Positions 19,166-28,121 are shown, numbered from the stretch's first letter. The stretch: 64,000 nucleotides of DNA from Pseudomonas sp. B21-015 (GCF_024749285.1 NZ_CP087196.1:5518001-5582000); one strand, 5' to 3'. A program made the numbers and translations. The notes: generated by a model from the sequence alone, not told the origin.

Positions 19166-19921
19166 TTAACGCTGGGCCTGCGCCTCTTCATGGGCCTGGC
19201 GCAGCCGTTCGCGGCTATTGGTCAGGTGCAAGCGCATCGCCGCCCGCGCCGCATCGGAGTCCTGCCGCGCGATCGCGTCATAAATCTCTTCATGTTCACG
19301 GCTCAGGCGACTCATGTAGTGCTGCTGGTCGTCATGGGCCAGGCGCGCGGAGTTGAGGCGTGTGCGCGGAATGATGCTGGTGCCCAGGTGGGTCATGATG
19401 TCGGTGAAGTAGCGGTTGCCGGTGGCCAGGGCGATTTGCAGGTGGAACTGGAAGTCTGACGCCACGGCATCGCTGGCATGCGAGACACTTTCATTCAACG
19501 CGTCCAGCGCCGCTCGCATCAACGCCAACTGTTCAGGGCTGCGACGTTGCGCGGCAAGGCCGGCGGATTCCACTTCCAGGCTGATGCGCAGTTCCAGAAT
19601 CGCCAATACGTCGCGCAAGGTCACCACGGTGGCCGGGTCGATACGAAAACCGCTCGGGCTTGGGGTGTCGAGCACGAAGGTGCCGATACCGTGACGGGTT
19701 TCCACCTGGCCTGCGGCCTGCAAACGGGAAATCGCTTCGCGCACCACGGTGCGGCTGACGCCGTGGGCATCCATGATCGCCGACTCGGTGGGCAACTTGT
19801 CGCCACGCTTGAGCTGACCGTCGCGGATCTGCTCGGAGAGCACCGTCACCAGTTCCTGAGCGAGGCTGCGGCGCTTGCGAGGGAGGCGAGGTGCGTCGAT
19901 CGGGTTTTCCATGGTGAACAT
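19166..19921 (-). CDS. GntR/FadR-subfamily transcriptional regulator of the aldarate cluster
   Basis: This regulator of about 250 residues has an N-terminal winged helix (RRSLAQELVTVLSEQIRDGQ ... KLPTESAIMDAHGVSRTVVREAISRLQAAGQVETRHGIGTFVL, about residues 15-80). The C-terminal all-helical FCD effector domain follows, with the metal/ligand residues of VASDFQFHLQIALATGN, HDDQQHYMSRLSREHEEIYDAI and AMRLHLTNSRERL. FCD histidines and aspartate usually bind a metal and a carboxylate inducer, which fits galactarate or glucarate. Its probable sites are the palindrome before kdgD and a related half-site before its own start (19965-19978). Two in-frame ATGs three codons apart (19921 and 19912) are equally possible starts. 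Confidence 0.9.
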   Translation of the reverse strand: MFTMENPIDAPRLPRKRRSLAQELVTVLSEQIRDGQLKRGDKLPTESAIMDAHGVSRTVVREAISRLQAAGQVETRHGIGTFVLDTPSPSGFRIDPATVVTLRDVLAILELRISLEVESAGLAAQRRSPEQLALMRAALDALNESVSHASDAVASDFQFHLQIALATGNRYFTDIMTHLGTSIIPRTRLNSARLAHDDQQHYMSRLSREHEEIYDAIARQDSDAARAAMRLHLTNSRERLRQAHEEAQAQR

Positions 19922-19964
19922 CTGTCTCGAAAAAACGGCTGAACCCGCATCATAGCTCAACACG

Positions 19965-19978
19965 GTTGTACGATCACC
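19965..19978. promoter_or_regulatory. Putative autoregulatory operator half-site
   Basis: GTTGTACGATCACC lies 44 bases upstream of the GntR gene start. It is 13/14 identical to the core of the kdgD operator, suggesting autoregulation. The second arm of the palindrome is degenerate here. Confidence 0.55.
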
Positions 19979-19997
19979 GTCAGCATCCACTATCCCC

Positions 19998-20086
19998 TGT
20001 GGGAGCGGGCTTGCTCGCGAAGGCGGTGTGTCAGACACCTCAATACTGGATGTCAGACCGCTTTCGCGAGCAAGCCCGCTCCCACA
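19998..20086. repeat. REPIN (TGTGGGAGCGGGCTTGCTCGCGA type)
   Basis: Inverted arms TGTGGGAGCGGGCTTGCTCG / CGAGCAAGCCCGCTCCCACA lie between the GntR gene and the ABC exporter gene (both minus). The core has CTCG in place of CCCG. Confidence 0.92.
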
Positions 20087-20101
20087 AGGGGATTGCGGTG
20101 T

Positions 20102-21829
20102 TCAGGCGGTCACGGTTTGGTCCACCAAATGGCCATTCTCGATACGCACATGCCGTGGATGGAAACGCTTCAGGCTGCTGCGATGCCCGACGCTGACAAT
20201 GCTCAGCCCCGGCAATTCATCGATCAACGCCTGATACAGCGACGCTTCATCCTCCTCATCCATCGCCGAAGTCGCTTCATCCATGTACAGCCATTGCGGC
20301 GCATAAAGCAGCGCTCGGGCGAAAGCCAGGCGTTGCTGCTCACCCGGCGAGAGCATGCGCTGCCAGTGATTGGCTTCATCCAGACGCGAAACCAGGTGCG
20401 GTAAGCGACAGGCTTCCAGTACGTGGACGTAGCGCTCGTGCGGGTAGGTGTCGCCGGGCTGTGGATAACTCAGCGCCTCGCGCAAGGTACCAATCGGCAG
20501 ATACGGTTTTTGCGGCAGGAACAGATAACGCCCTGTCGGCAGGCGGATGCCGCCGTGCCCGGCCGGCCAAAGGTGCCCCATCGCCCGCAGCAAGGTCGAT
20601 TTGCCGCTGCCGGAACGACCGCTGAGCATGACGCGCTCGCCCTCCTCCACGGTCATGTCGGCGTTGGTCAGCAGATGACGGCCGTCAGCCAGGTCGAGGC
20701 CAAGGTTATGCACCCGTAGCGCCGAACCCTGATTCTGCACATCGATGGCCGGTGCGCGTTCTTCGTTGTCGGTCATGGCCTGACGGAAACTCAGCAGACG
20801 ATCACAAGTGGCACGCCACTCGGCGAGATCCTGGTACGCACTGATGAACCAGCTGAAGTTCTCCTGCACGTTACCGAACGCCGAGTTGATTTGCATCAGC
20901 TCACCGAGTTCGATCTTGCCGGCAAAGTAACGCGGCGCCGCGACCATGAACGGGAAGATGATCGCGATCTGGGCATAACCGGAGGTGAAGAAGGTCAGGC
21001 GCTTGGACACTTTCATGATGTCCCAGAAGTTGTGCCAGACCAGGCCGAAGCGGCTGCTCAGACGACGGTTCTCATTGGGCTCGCCGTTGTACAGCGCAAT
21101 GCTTTCGGCGTTCTCGCGGACCCGCACCATGGAGAAACGCAGGTCGGCTTCGAAACGTTGCTGGTTGTTGTTGAGGCCAATCAGGCGACGACCGATCAAA
21201 TGCGTGAGCCAACTGCCGACGGCGGCGTAAACCAGTGCACACCAGAACATGTAGCCGGGAATCGTGAAGCCAAGCACTTCGATACTGCCCGACACGCCCC
21301 ACAAAATGATCGAGAACGACACCAGGCTGACGATGTTACGGATCAAACCCAAGCCCAGGCCCAAGGTATTGGTGGTGAACTTGTTGAGGTCTTCGGAAAT
21401 CCGCTGGTCCGGGTTATCGGTGTAACCGCCCTGCTCCAGCTGGTAGTAGTTCTTGTTGCCGAGCCAACGGGCAAAGTGCTTCTCGGTGAGCCAAGCCCGC
21501 CAGCGAATCGTCAGCATCTGGGTCAGGTAGAGCCTGTACACCGCGCCGAGGATCGCCACGGCCGCGATGCCGCAAAAGTACAGGATCAATTGCCAGAACG
21601 CTGCTTCGTCTTTCTTCTGCAGGGCGTTATAGAAATCCTTGTACCAACTGTTGATCCACACCGAAATCGCCACGCTGAACAATGACAGCGCGATCACGGC
21701 GATCAACAGCGTCCAGGCCTTGCCCTTCTCTTCGCTGCGCCAGTAAGGCGTGGTCATCGCCCAGACTTTGCGAAAAAACTGCCCGCGCACAGCATCGTTG
21801 ACCGCGGAATATTCAGCGTTCTGATTCAT
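20102..21829 (-). CDS. SbmA/YddA-like ABC transporter, fused permease and ATPase
   Basis: This 575-residue half-transporter has an N-terminal SbmA/BacA-like membrane domain (about residues 1-340: IAVIALSLFSVAISVWINSWYKDFYNAL, EQGGYTDNPDQRISEDLNKF) and a C-terminal nucleotide-binding domain. The Walker A is SGRSGSGKSTLLRAM, the signature LSPGEQQRLAFARALL and the Walker B WLYMDEATSAMD. The family (YddA, peroxisomal ABCD-like, vitamin B12/peptide transport) is known for uptake of cobalamin or antimicrobial peptides or for fatty-acyl transport; the substrate is unknown here. The signature has LSPGE rather than LSGGE, normal for this subfamily. I start at MNQNAEYSAV rather than an ATG ten codons upstream. 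Confidence 0.9.
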   Translation of the reverse strand: MNQNAEYSAVNDAVRGQFFRKVWAMTTPYWRSEEKGKAWTLLIAVIALSLFSVAISVWINSWYKDFYNALQKKDEAAFWQLILYFCGIAAVAILGAVYRLYLTQMLTIRWRAWLTEKHFARWLGNKNYYQLEQGGYTDNPDQRISEDLNKFTTNTLGLGLGLIRNIVSLVSFSIILWGVSGSIEVLGFTIPGYMFWCALVYAAVGSWLTHLIGRRLIGLNNNQQRFEADLRFSMVRVRENAESIALYNGEPNENRRLSSRFGLVWHNFWDIMKVSKRLTFFTSGYAQIAIIFPFMVAAPRYFAGKIELGELMQINSAFGNVQENFSWFISAYQDLAEWRATCDRLLSFRQAMTDNEERAPAIDVQNQGSALRVHNLGLDLADGRHLLTNADMTVEEGERVMLSGRSGSGKSTLLRAMGHLWPAGHGGIRLPTGRYLFLPQKPYLPIGTLREALSYPQPGDTYPHERYVHVLEACRLPHLVSRLDEANHWQRMLSPGEQQRLAFARALLYAPQWLYMDEATSAMDEEDEASLYQALIDELPGLSIVSVGHRSSLKRFHPRHVRIENGHLVDQTVTA

Positions 21830-21925
21830 GAATAAGGCTCGATAAAGAAAAGAACACACACGAGCCGATCATAAATGAACGGCTCGGCTTGTAGCGAAGT
21901 GTGACAACAATTGTTCAGCGCCGTT

Positions 21926-22486
21926 TCAGCGACGGACCGGACGCTTTTGCAGTTTGCGCTGCAGCGTACGGCGGTGCATGCCCAAGGCACGGGCGGTGGC
22001 GGAGATGTTGCCTTCGTGCTCGGTCAATACGCGCTGGATGTGCTCCCACTGGAGGCGGTCCACGGACATCGGGTTTTCCGGCACCAGGGTGTCGAGGTCG
22101 GCATGCTCGGAGAGCAACGCGGCCAGCACGTCATCGGCGTCCGCCGGTTTGCACAGGTAATTGCAGGCGCCGCGCTTGATTGCCTCGACGGCGGTGGCAA
22201 TGCTCGAGTAACCGGTGAGGATCACCACGCGCATGTCCGGGTCGAGCTCCAGCAGTTTGGGCAGCAACACCAAACCCGAATCGCCGTCCATTTTCAGATC
22301 AAGGGCGGCGTAATCCGGGATGTCAGCCTGGGCGATGGTCAGGCCTTCTTCGGCAGAACCTGCCGTGCTGACGCGAAAACCGCGGCGGGCCATGGCGCGG
22401 GCCATCACGCGGGTGAAGGTTGCATCGTCGTCTACCAGCAGCAAATGCGGCAGTTCTTCGCCTTCGACTTGGATCTCGTCACTCAT
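21926..22486 (-). CDS. roxR: Redox response regulator RoxR (RegA/PrrA/ActR family)
   Basis: This 186-residue two-component regulator has a receiver domain (about 12-125) with acidic pocket DDD at 19-21, phosphorylation site Asp63 in ALDLKMDGDSG and the conserved lysine in YLCKPAD. The C-terminal Fis-type helix-turn-helix (EGNISATARALGMHRRTLQRKLQKR) is nearly invariant in RegA/PrrA/RoxR proteins. In P. aeruginosa and P. putida RoxSR responds to respiratory redox state and cyanide and controls terminal oxidases. Its ATG lies inside the end of roxS (8-base overlap), so the pair is translationally coupled. Confidence 0.95.
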   Translation of the reverse strand: MSDEIQVEGEELPHLLLVDDDATFTRVMARAMARRGFRVSTAGSAEEGLTIAQADIPDYAALDLKMDGDSGLVLLPKLLELDPDMRVVILTGYSSIATAVEAIKRGACNYLCKPADADDVLAALLSEHADLDTLVPENPMSVDRLQWEHIQRVLTEHEGNISATARALGMHRRTLQRKLQKRPVRR

Positions 22487-23741
22487 GTTCGTCTCCTCGG
22501 GCGACACGGGGCAGGCGCAGCTCGGTGAGCGTGCCACCTTCCTCATGACTGTAGAGTTTCACTGAGCCGCCGGCGCGTGTCACGCTGGCCTTGCTCAAAA
22601 ACAGGCCCAGGCCGAAACCTTTGCCCTTGGTAGTAAAAAACGGTTTGCCGATCTGCTCGGCAATGGCCAATGGCACACCAGCGCCATGGTCGCGAATGCT
22701 GATGGTCAGGTCCTCGGCATTCCAGTCCAGGGTCACTTGCAAGCCTTCGGGGCAGGCATCGGCAGCGTTGTTCAGCAAATTCAGCAGGGCCTGGGTCAGG
22801 TCCGGCGGTGGCGCCATGCGCGGCACGGTCCCTTGGCCCAGGCGCTGGAAGCGATAACTGGCTTCCGGGCGCATCAGGTGCCAGCGGTTCAGGGCTTCGT
22901 CGAGCCAGTCGGTGACGTCCTGCATCTCCACCGCCAAACGACGATTGGCTTCCGCCGCCCGTACCAGCTGCTGCAAGGTTTCTTTGCAGAGTTTGACCTG
23001 ATCCTGCAACACGCTCAAATCGTCCTGCAGCAACGGGTCGGGATGATCCTGGCGCATTTCCTTGAGCAATACACTCATGGTCGCCAGCGGCGTGCCCAGT
23101 TCATGGGCGGCGCCGGCAGCCTGGGTCGCGACAGCCAGCAATTGTTGATCGCGCAGGCCTTCTTCGCGACGAATGGCACGCAGTTCCTCCTGACGGCGCA
23201 ACTCTTCGGCCATGCGCGCGGCGAAGAACGTGATGACCGCCGCCGCCAGGGCGAAGCTCAGCCACATGCCGTAGATCTGCAGGTTCTCCCGGGCGATCGG
23301 GAACGTTTCCAGCGGGTAGAACCGCGCCAGCAGCAACGTATACAGCGCCAGGGCAATACCGGACAGAATCACCGAAAAACGCCATGGCAAGGTCACGGCG
23401 GCGATGGTCAGCGGCACCAGGTAATAAGAGACGAACGGGTTGGTCGAACCGCCGGAGAAGTACAGCAAGGCACTGTGGATAAACAGATCGCAGGCCAGTT
23501 GCACGGCGTACTCGAGCTCGGTCACCGGCCACGACGTGCGCAGGCGAATCGCGGTCAGGGCGCAGAGCACCATGGAAAAACCGAGGGTGATCGCCAATTG
23601 CATCCACGGCAACGGCAGCAGGTGGAACCAGTAGGCCAGGCCCACGGAACCGGCCTGCGCGGCCAGCACCAACGTGCGGATGAACGTGAGCCGCCAGAGG
23701 TTCTGGCGAGTGGCGGAAGTGATTTGAACGGGGGCGAGCAT
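22479..23741 (-). CDS. roxS: Redox sensor histidine kinase RoxS (RegB/PrrB family)
   Basis: This 420-residue inner-membrane kinase has about six N-terminal helices (residues 18-175). The quinone/redox-sensing loop GGSTNPFVSYYLVP (97-110) is typical of RegB. The H-box is GAAHELGTPLATM (His213). A cysteine at position 252 (QVKLCKETLQQL) matches the place of the redox-active cysteine of RegB. N, G1 and G2 boxes follow (LLNLLNNAADACPEG, DHGAGVP, GKGFGLGLFLSKA). The start MLAPVQITSA follows a good GGAGAGCTC site; the frame is open further upstream but lacks homology there. It is upstream of and overlaps roxR. Confidence 0.95.
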   Translation of the reverse strand: MLAPVQITSATRQNLWRLTFIRTLVLAAQAGSVGLAYWFHLLPLPWMQLAITLGFSMVLCALTAIRLRTSWPVTELEYAVQLACDLFIHSALLYFSGGSTNPFVSYYLVPLTIAAVTLPWRFSVILSGIALALYTLLLARFYPLETFPIARENLQIYGMWLSFALAAAVITFFAARMAEELRRQEELRAIRREEGLRDQQLLAVATQAAGAAHELGTPLATMSVLLKEMRQDHPDPLLQDDLSVLQDQVKLCKETLQQLVRAAEANRRLAVEMQDVTDWLDEALNRWHLMRPEASYRFQRLGQGTVPRMAPPPDLTQALLNLLNNAADACPEGLQVTLDWNAEDLTISIRDHGAGVPLAIAEQIGKPFFTTKGKGFGLGLFLSKASVTRAGGSVKLYSHEEGGTLTELRLPRVARGDEHE

Positions 23742-23859
23742 GAGCTCTCCTGATGAGCGCTCCAGGCGGATCGCACGGAGTATAACCAAGCCACGAGCCT
23801 GAGAGGCGAAAGTGCGGCAAACGACCACAGCCAAAGACCATTGATCTGTGGAAATGCAT

Positions 23860-23992
23860 CTGTGGCGAGGGAGCTTGCTCCCGCTCGGCTGCGCAGCAGT
23901 CGTAAACCTGTATGCAAGGTGAACCAGGCTCACTCGGTCGACTGACTTGGGCCTGCTTCGCAGTCCAGCGGGAGCAAGCTCCCTCGCCACAG
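23860..23992. repeat. REPIN of the CTGTGGCGAGGGAGCTTGCTCC class
   Basis: Arms CTGTGGCGAGGGAGCTTGCT / AGCAAGCTCCCTCGCCACAG flank an 80-base spacer with smaller palindromes. This is a third REP type. It fills the 395-base gap between roxS and the divergent SIMPL gene; promoters of both must lie beside it. Confidence 0.9.
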
Positions 23993-24136
23993 AAGCCCCA
24001 CTCACCACCGAAGTTCTTGTTGGTTGTCGATCTGTATAGAAGTTGTAACTGGGCGAACCGGACCATTGAAGCTAGAGTCTGATGGTTTCACGCAGGTTCG
24101 GACCTTAACCCCTGCGCACTGTCCAAGGAGCTTTTC

Positions 24137-24853
24137 ATGCACACATTGCGCCGCAGCGCCGCCCTTCTTGCCTTAAGCGTTGGCACCGTCGCCAGCCTCC
24201 CGGCCCTGGCCGTCGACGAACTGCATTACAACCAGATCTCCCTGCGCGCCGAAGTCAGCCAGGAAGTGGCCCGCGACCTGATGATCGTGACCCTCTACAC
24301 CGAAGAGCAAAACACCGACCCGGCCAAACTCGCCGCCGACGTCAGCACCACCATGAACAAGGCATTGGCCCAGGCCAAACAGGTCAAAGACATCACCCTG
24401 CGTCAGGGCAGCCGCAACAGCTACCCGATCTACGACACCAAAGGCCAGAAAATCACCGGCTGGCGTGAACGCGCCGAACTGCGCCTGGAAAGCTCGGACT
24501 TCGCCGCCCTGTCCAAACTGACCGGCGAACTGCTCACCGACCTGAAAATGGGCGGCATGGACTTCGCCATCGCCACACCAACCCGCAAGGCCAGCGAAGA
24601 CGCCCTGCTCAAAGAAGCCGTGACCGCCTTCAAGGCCCGCGCTCAACTGGCCACCGACGCACTGGGCGGCAAGGGCTACAAAATCGTCAACCTGAACCTC
24701 AACAGCAACGGTTATCCACAACCGTACATGCGCGGGCCGATGATGATGAAAGCCGCCGGCATGGATTCCGCGCCGGTGACGCCGGAGGTTGAAGCAGGGA
24801 CCAGCCAGGTCAACATGACGGCGGATGGGGCGATTGAAGTGTTGATGCCTTGA
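24137..24853 (+). CDS. SIMPL domain-containing periplasmic protein
   Basis: This 238-residue protein has a Sec signal peptide (MHTLRRSAALLALSVGTVASLPALAV, cleavage near residue 25) followed by one SIMPL (DUF541) domain. That domain carries the pattern of long beta strands and coiled helix (LRAEVSQEVARDLMIVTLYTEEQ, EALLKEAVTAFKARAQLATDALGGKGYKIVNLNLNS). E. coli YggE and BP26 of Brucella form oligomeric barrels of this fold; the function is poorly known, with oxidative stress suggested for YggE. Its position next to roxSR is conserved in Pseudomonas by my recollection. The start follows AAGGAGCTTTTC. Confidence 0.9.
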   Translation: MHTLRRSAALLALSVGTVASLPALAVDELHYNQISLRAEVSQEVARDLMIVTLYTEEQNTDPAKLAADVSTTMNKALAQAKQVKDITLRQGSRNSYPIYDTKGQKITGWRERAELRLESSDFAALSKLTGELLTDLKMGGMDFAIATPTRKASEDALLKEAVTAFKARAQLATDALGGKGYKIVNLNLNSNGYPQPYMRGPMMMKAAGMDSAPVTPEVEAGTSQVNMTADGAIEVLMP

Positions 24854-24894
24854 TGCGGTGGTGGATCAGTCAGTTTTGCAGTGACCGATCCGCC

Positions 24895-24990
24895 GCCTTC
24901 GCGGGCAAGCCCGCTCCCACAGTTGATATGTGTCGTACGCTGAATCTGTGAACGACGATGAACCACTGTGGGAGCGGGCTTGCTCGCGAA
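24895..24990. repeat. REPIN, tail-to-tail
   Basis: CCTTCGCGGGCAAGCCCGCTCCCACAG and CTGTGGGAGCGGGCTTGCTCGCGAAG flank about 45 bases. The arms differ in one core position (CCCG versus CTCG). It lies between convergent genes. Confidence 0.88.
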
Positions 24991-25025
24991 GAACGATAAC
25001 GCGGTCTACCTGACTGAACGCCTGC

Positions 25026-25397
25026 TTAGCCCTGCGGATCGACGTTATCCAACGCCCGGTTCACCGCCAACCCCGCCAGCATGATGATCTGTTGAATCGC
25101 CAACGCCGTATTGCGCTGCAGGCCGATCAGGTTTGTTGCGAAATCGCTGGCCAGGACACTGGCCGAGGCCAATGACTCGCAAGCTTGAGCCAAGAGACTT
25201 TCGTTGTCGCTGTCCGGGGAAACCAGGAACATCGTGCTGGGGCGACGAGGTTTTGCGGAGTAAGGCCTGGGCGAATCGAGGTAGTAGTCGAGCGCACGTT
25301 TTATGACTTCGCGGTCTTTGAGTAGCTCTTCGGTACGCAAAGCTTCGGCGTTGGGTGTGGAGGTGTTGAAGGGTAGGTCGGGGATTAACTTATCCAT
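25026..25397 (-). CDS. DUF6124 family protein
   Basis: This 123-residue protein is of a Pseudomonas-specific family of unknown function. The conserved C-terminal block is complete: ESLLAQACESLASASVLASDFA, GLQRNTALAIQQIIMLAGLAVNRALDN. The N-terminal third is variable and polar (KRALDYYLDSPRP). There is no signal peptide. Such genes are small, solitary and often lie beside repeats, as here (REPIN on one side, GTTCCCACGC palindrome on the other). The start is preceded by AAAAGGAAGTTTGT, a clear ribosome site. Confidence 0.85.
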   Translation of the reverse strand: MDKLIPDLPFNTSTPNAEALRTEELLKDREVIKRALDYYLDSPRPYSAKPRRPSTMFLVSPDSDNESLLAQACESLASASVLASDFATNLIGLQRNTALAIQQIIMLAGLAVNRALDNVDPQG

Positions 25398-25567
25398 ACA
25401 AACTTCCTTTTGATATTGGAGCCATCAATTTCCGATCTCACTCGGCGAAGAGGTGGCAGCTATGTGCGGTGTGAGATTACCGGCAAAAGGAACCCGGCCC
25501 GGGAAAGGTCTGCGCACTGAGACATCAATTAAACATTCAAAAGCGGAACGCGGAGCATCCCTGGCGG

Positions 25568-25593
25568 CGTTCCCACGCGGGAGCGTGGGAACG
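25568..25593. repeat. Short GTTCCCACGC palindrome
   Basis: CGTTCCCACGC-GGGA-GCGTGGGAACG is a compact hairpin related to the longer element at 12678-12785, with the inner part missing. It lies between two minus-strand genes. Confidence 0.8.
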
Positions 25594-25604
25594 ATCATTG
25601 AGCA

Positions 25605-25955
25605 TCAGCTCTGGATAGATCTATGGGAAGCTCTGATGGCATCAATCGCCTCTTGAGTGAGCGTCATAACAGTCGTTGTGCTTACTTCAATCCGACTGAT
25701 GATGTCTGCTCTCGGACCTTGCTTCCAATCAGTACTTGAGTAAAAAAGATCTTGAGAGGCTTGCCGATGATTCTCGCTCTCGTAGGAGCGAATTAAGTGA
25801 TAACTGTCATCGTCATGTAAAGAGCCGCCATAAGAAACAACATCCATACCCGCCTTTAAGTGAAGCGGAACGCTTACTTCCCGCATTATTCGATGGAAAT
25901 CCAATCCTGATCCCGGTTTCAAGGTGTACATCAGGATTTCAACAATTCGAGTCAT
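25605..25955 (-). CDS. NIPSNAP family protein
   Basis: This 116-residue dimeric alpha/beta-barrel-type protein shows the NIPSNAP pattern: an N-terminal strand VEILMYTLKPGSGLDFHRIM, then VVSYGGSLHDDDSYHLIRSYES and a short C-terminal helix. Family members are small ferredoxin-like-fold proteins of unknown biochemical role. It stands alone, downstream of a region containing partial repeats, and nothing in the context explains its function. Base composition is AT-richer than its neighbours, which hints at recent gain. Confidence 0.75.
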   Translation of the reverse strand: MTRIVEILMYTLKPGSGLDFHRIMREVSVPLHLKAGMDVVSYGGSLHDDDSYHLIRSYESENHRQASQDLFYSSTDWKQGPRADIISRIEVSTTTVMTLTQEAIDAIRASHRSIQS

Positions 25956-26260
25956 TCCAGATCTTCCATGTGGGATTTCAGTTCCTGCCTAAGGATATGT
26001 GCTGGCTGATCCGCCGCCTTCGCGGGCAAGCCTCGTCCCTACAGTAGGACGGTGTACATCTGGGGGAGATTGAGACTGTCAGGCCGCCAAGATCAAGGTC
26101 AAAAGATCGCAGCCTTTGGCAGCTCCTACCGTCCCATCAACGTAAAAACCGGCCAACTATGCCCGGATAGAGGGGTCCCCCTCAAAAAACGATATTTCCG
26201 CCCGCCCCGCCAACAACGCTACCCTCAGGAAAACACCGCCGCCACGCCCTCGGGGACTCC
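25956..26260. other. Intergenic region with two partial repeats
   Basis: It contains a single degenerate REP arm (26014-26043, CGCCTTCGCGGGCAAGCCTC) and a half of the GATCGCAGCC(T)TTCGGCAGCTCCTAC class (26100-26130) whose complete form is at 41197-41281. The dppA1 promoter must lie in the last 130 bases, where the leader is A/C-rich. No gene is visible. Confidence 0.6.
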
Positions 26261-27862
26261 ATGGAAAGAACCACCGTCAAACCACTCCTGCTCGCCCTCG
26301 CCCTCGCCACCACCGCACCACTCGCCCAAGCCGCCACGACCCTGGTCTATTGCTCCGAAGCCAGCCCCGCCGGCTTCGACCCCAGCCAATACACCAGCGG
26401 CACCGACTTCGACGCCTCGGCCGAAACCGTCTTCAACCGCCTCACCCAGTTCAAACGCGGTGGCACCGAAGTCGAACCCGGCCTCGCCACAAGCTGGGAT
26501 GTCTCGAAGGACGGCCTCGCCTACACCTTCCACCTGCGCGACGGCGTGAAGTTCCACACCACCGACTACTTCACCCCCACCCGCGACTTCAACGCCGACG
26601 ACGTGCTGTTCACCTTCCAGCGCTTGCTCGACCCGGAAAACGCATTCCGCAAAGCCTATCCCGCCGAATCGCCGTACTTCACCGACATGGACCTGAACAA
26701 AACGATCAAGAGTGTCGACAAAATCAACGATCACACCGTGCGTTTCAGCCTGAACAACATCGACGCCGCGTTCATCCAAAACCTGGCCATGAGTTTCGCC
26801 TCGGTCCAGTCCGCCGAGTACGGCGCGCAGTTGTTAAAAGAAGGCAAAGCGGCGGACATCAACCAGAAACCGGTCGGCACCGGCCCGTTCGTCTTCAAGC
26901 GTTATCAAAAGGACTCGCAGATCCGCTATGCCGCCAACAAGGCCTACTGGAAACCCGAGGACGTGAAACTCGACAACCTGATTTTCTCGATCACCCCGGA
27001 CGCCGCCGTGCGCTTGCAGAAGCTCAAGGCCGGCGAGTGTCAGGTCAGTGGCTACCCGCGCCCGGCGGACATTGAAGTGATGGAGAAAGACCCGAACCTG
27101 ACCGTGCTCAAGCAGGCCGGTTTCAACCTCGGTTTCCTCGCCTACAACGTGACCCACCCGCCGCTGGACCAACTCAAGGTGCGTCAGGCGCTGGACATGG
27201 CCATCGACAAGCCCGCCATTATCAAAGCTGTCTACCAGAGTGCCGGGCAACTGGCACAGAACGCCTTGCCACCGGCGCAATGGTCCTATGACCCGACCAT
27301 CAAAGACGCACCCCACGATCCGGCCAAAGCCCGCGCGCTACTAGAAGAAGCAGGAGTTGCACCCGGCACCACCATCGATTTGTGGGCCATGACTGTGCAG
27401 CGCGCGTCCAACCCCAACGCGCGGATGTCGGCACAGATGATCCAGCAGGATTGGGAGAAAGTCGGGATCAAGGCCAACATCGTCAGCTATGAGTGGGGCG
27501 AGTACATCAAACGCGCCAAGAATGGCGAACACGACGCAATGATCTACGGCTGGACCGGCGACAACGGTGACCCGGACAACTGGCTCGGCGTGCTCTACAG
27601 CTGCGCTGCGGTGAAAGGTAGCAACTACGCCAAATGGTGTGACCCGGCCTACGACAAACTGGTGCAGCAAGCCAAGGTGTCCACGGACAAACAGCAGCGA
27701 GTCAAACTGTACCAACAGGCACAGCAAATCCTTAAGCAACAAGTACCTATCACACCGATTGCCAACTCGACGGTGTTCCAGCCACTGCGCAAGGAAGTCA
27801 CCGACTTCAAGATCAGCCCGTTCGGCCTCACCCCCTTCTATGGCGTGGGTATAAATAAGTAA
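26261..27862 (+). CDS. dppA1: Dipeptide ABC transporter substrate-binding protein (first DppA paralogue)
   Basis: This 533-residue periplasmic binding protein is of the DppA/OppA cluster (SBP_bac_5). The signal peptide MERTTVKPLLLALALATTAPLAQA is cleaved before ATTLVYCSE. Family blocks include FNRLTQFKRG, YTFHLRDGVKFHTTDYF, NADDVLFTFQRLLDP, GTGPFVFKRYQKDSQIRYAAN and the C-terminal GWTGDNGDPDNW. It is about 70 percent similar by eye to the two following paralogues. In P. aeruginosa the corresponding DppA proteins bind different di- and tripeptides and share one DppBCDF translocator. The symbol follows that gene order and is tentative. Confidence 0.9.
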   Translation: MERTTVKPLLLALALATTAPLAQAATTLVYCSEASPAGFDPSQYTSGTDFDASAETVFNRLTQFKRGGTEVEPGLATSWDVSKDGLAYTFHLRDGVKFHTTDYFTPTRDFNADDVLFTFQRLLDPENAFRKAYPAESPYFTDMDLNKTIKSVDKINDHTVRFSLNNIDAAFIQNLAMSFASVQSAEYGAQLLKEGKAADINQKPVGTGPFVFKRYQKDSQIRYAANKAYWKPEDVKLDNLIFSITPDAAVRLQKLKAGECQVSGYPRPADIEVMEKDPNLTVLKQAGFNLGFLAYNVTHPPLDQLKVRQALDMAIDKPAIIKAVYQSAGQLAQNALPPAQWSYDPTIKDAPHDPAKARALLEEAGVAPGTTIDLWAMTVQRASNPNARMSAQMIQQDWEKVGIKANIVSYEWGEYIKRAKNGEHDAMIYGWTGDNGDPDNWLGVLYSCAAVKGSNYAKWCDPAYDKLVQQAKVSTDKQQRVKLYQQAQQILKQQVPITPIANSTVFQPLRKEVTDFKISPFGLTPFYGVGINK

Positions 27863-27953
27863 CACCAGGCTCCAACCGGGTGCGTCACACGCCCCGGACG
27901 CCCCTTATCAGTGCGCGTTTTGCACCGTAAAAAACCTGCGCAAACGGTCAAAT

Positions 27954-27980
27954 ATGTCGCTATTTATACATATGCGACAT
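27954..27980. promoter_or_regulatory. Inverted repeat in the dppA1-dppA2 gap
   Basis: ATGTCGC-13 bp-GCGACAT is set in a very AT-rich centre (TATTTATACATAT), 142 bases upstream of dppA2. The arm spacing fits a dimeric regulator, and the AT-rich centre could include a -10 box. No regulator is assigned. Confidence 0.5.
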
Positions 27981-28121
27981 TAAGGTACGTTCGTGCCACT
28001 CTTTAAGGCTTGTGGCCATTCAGGATCTTGCAATGGGTACGGCCCCTGCATAAGTATCCGCAGGGTCGACTCACGAGGTCGTCCTCTAATTCCAAAAATG
28101 ACAACAAATCATGAGGCCACC

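Noticed and set aside
26052..26549. Pro/Ser/Thr-rich frame overlapping the start of dppA1
   Set aside because: Out of frame with dppA1, whose signal peptide and domains are clear; its composition is a frame-shift artefact.
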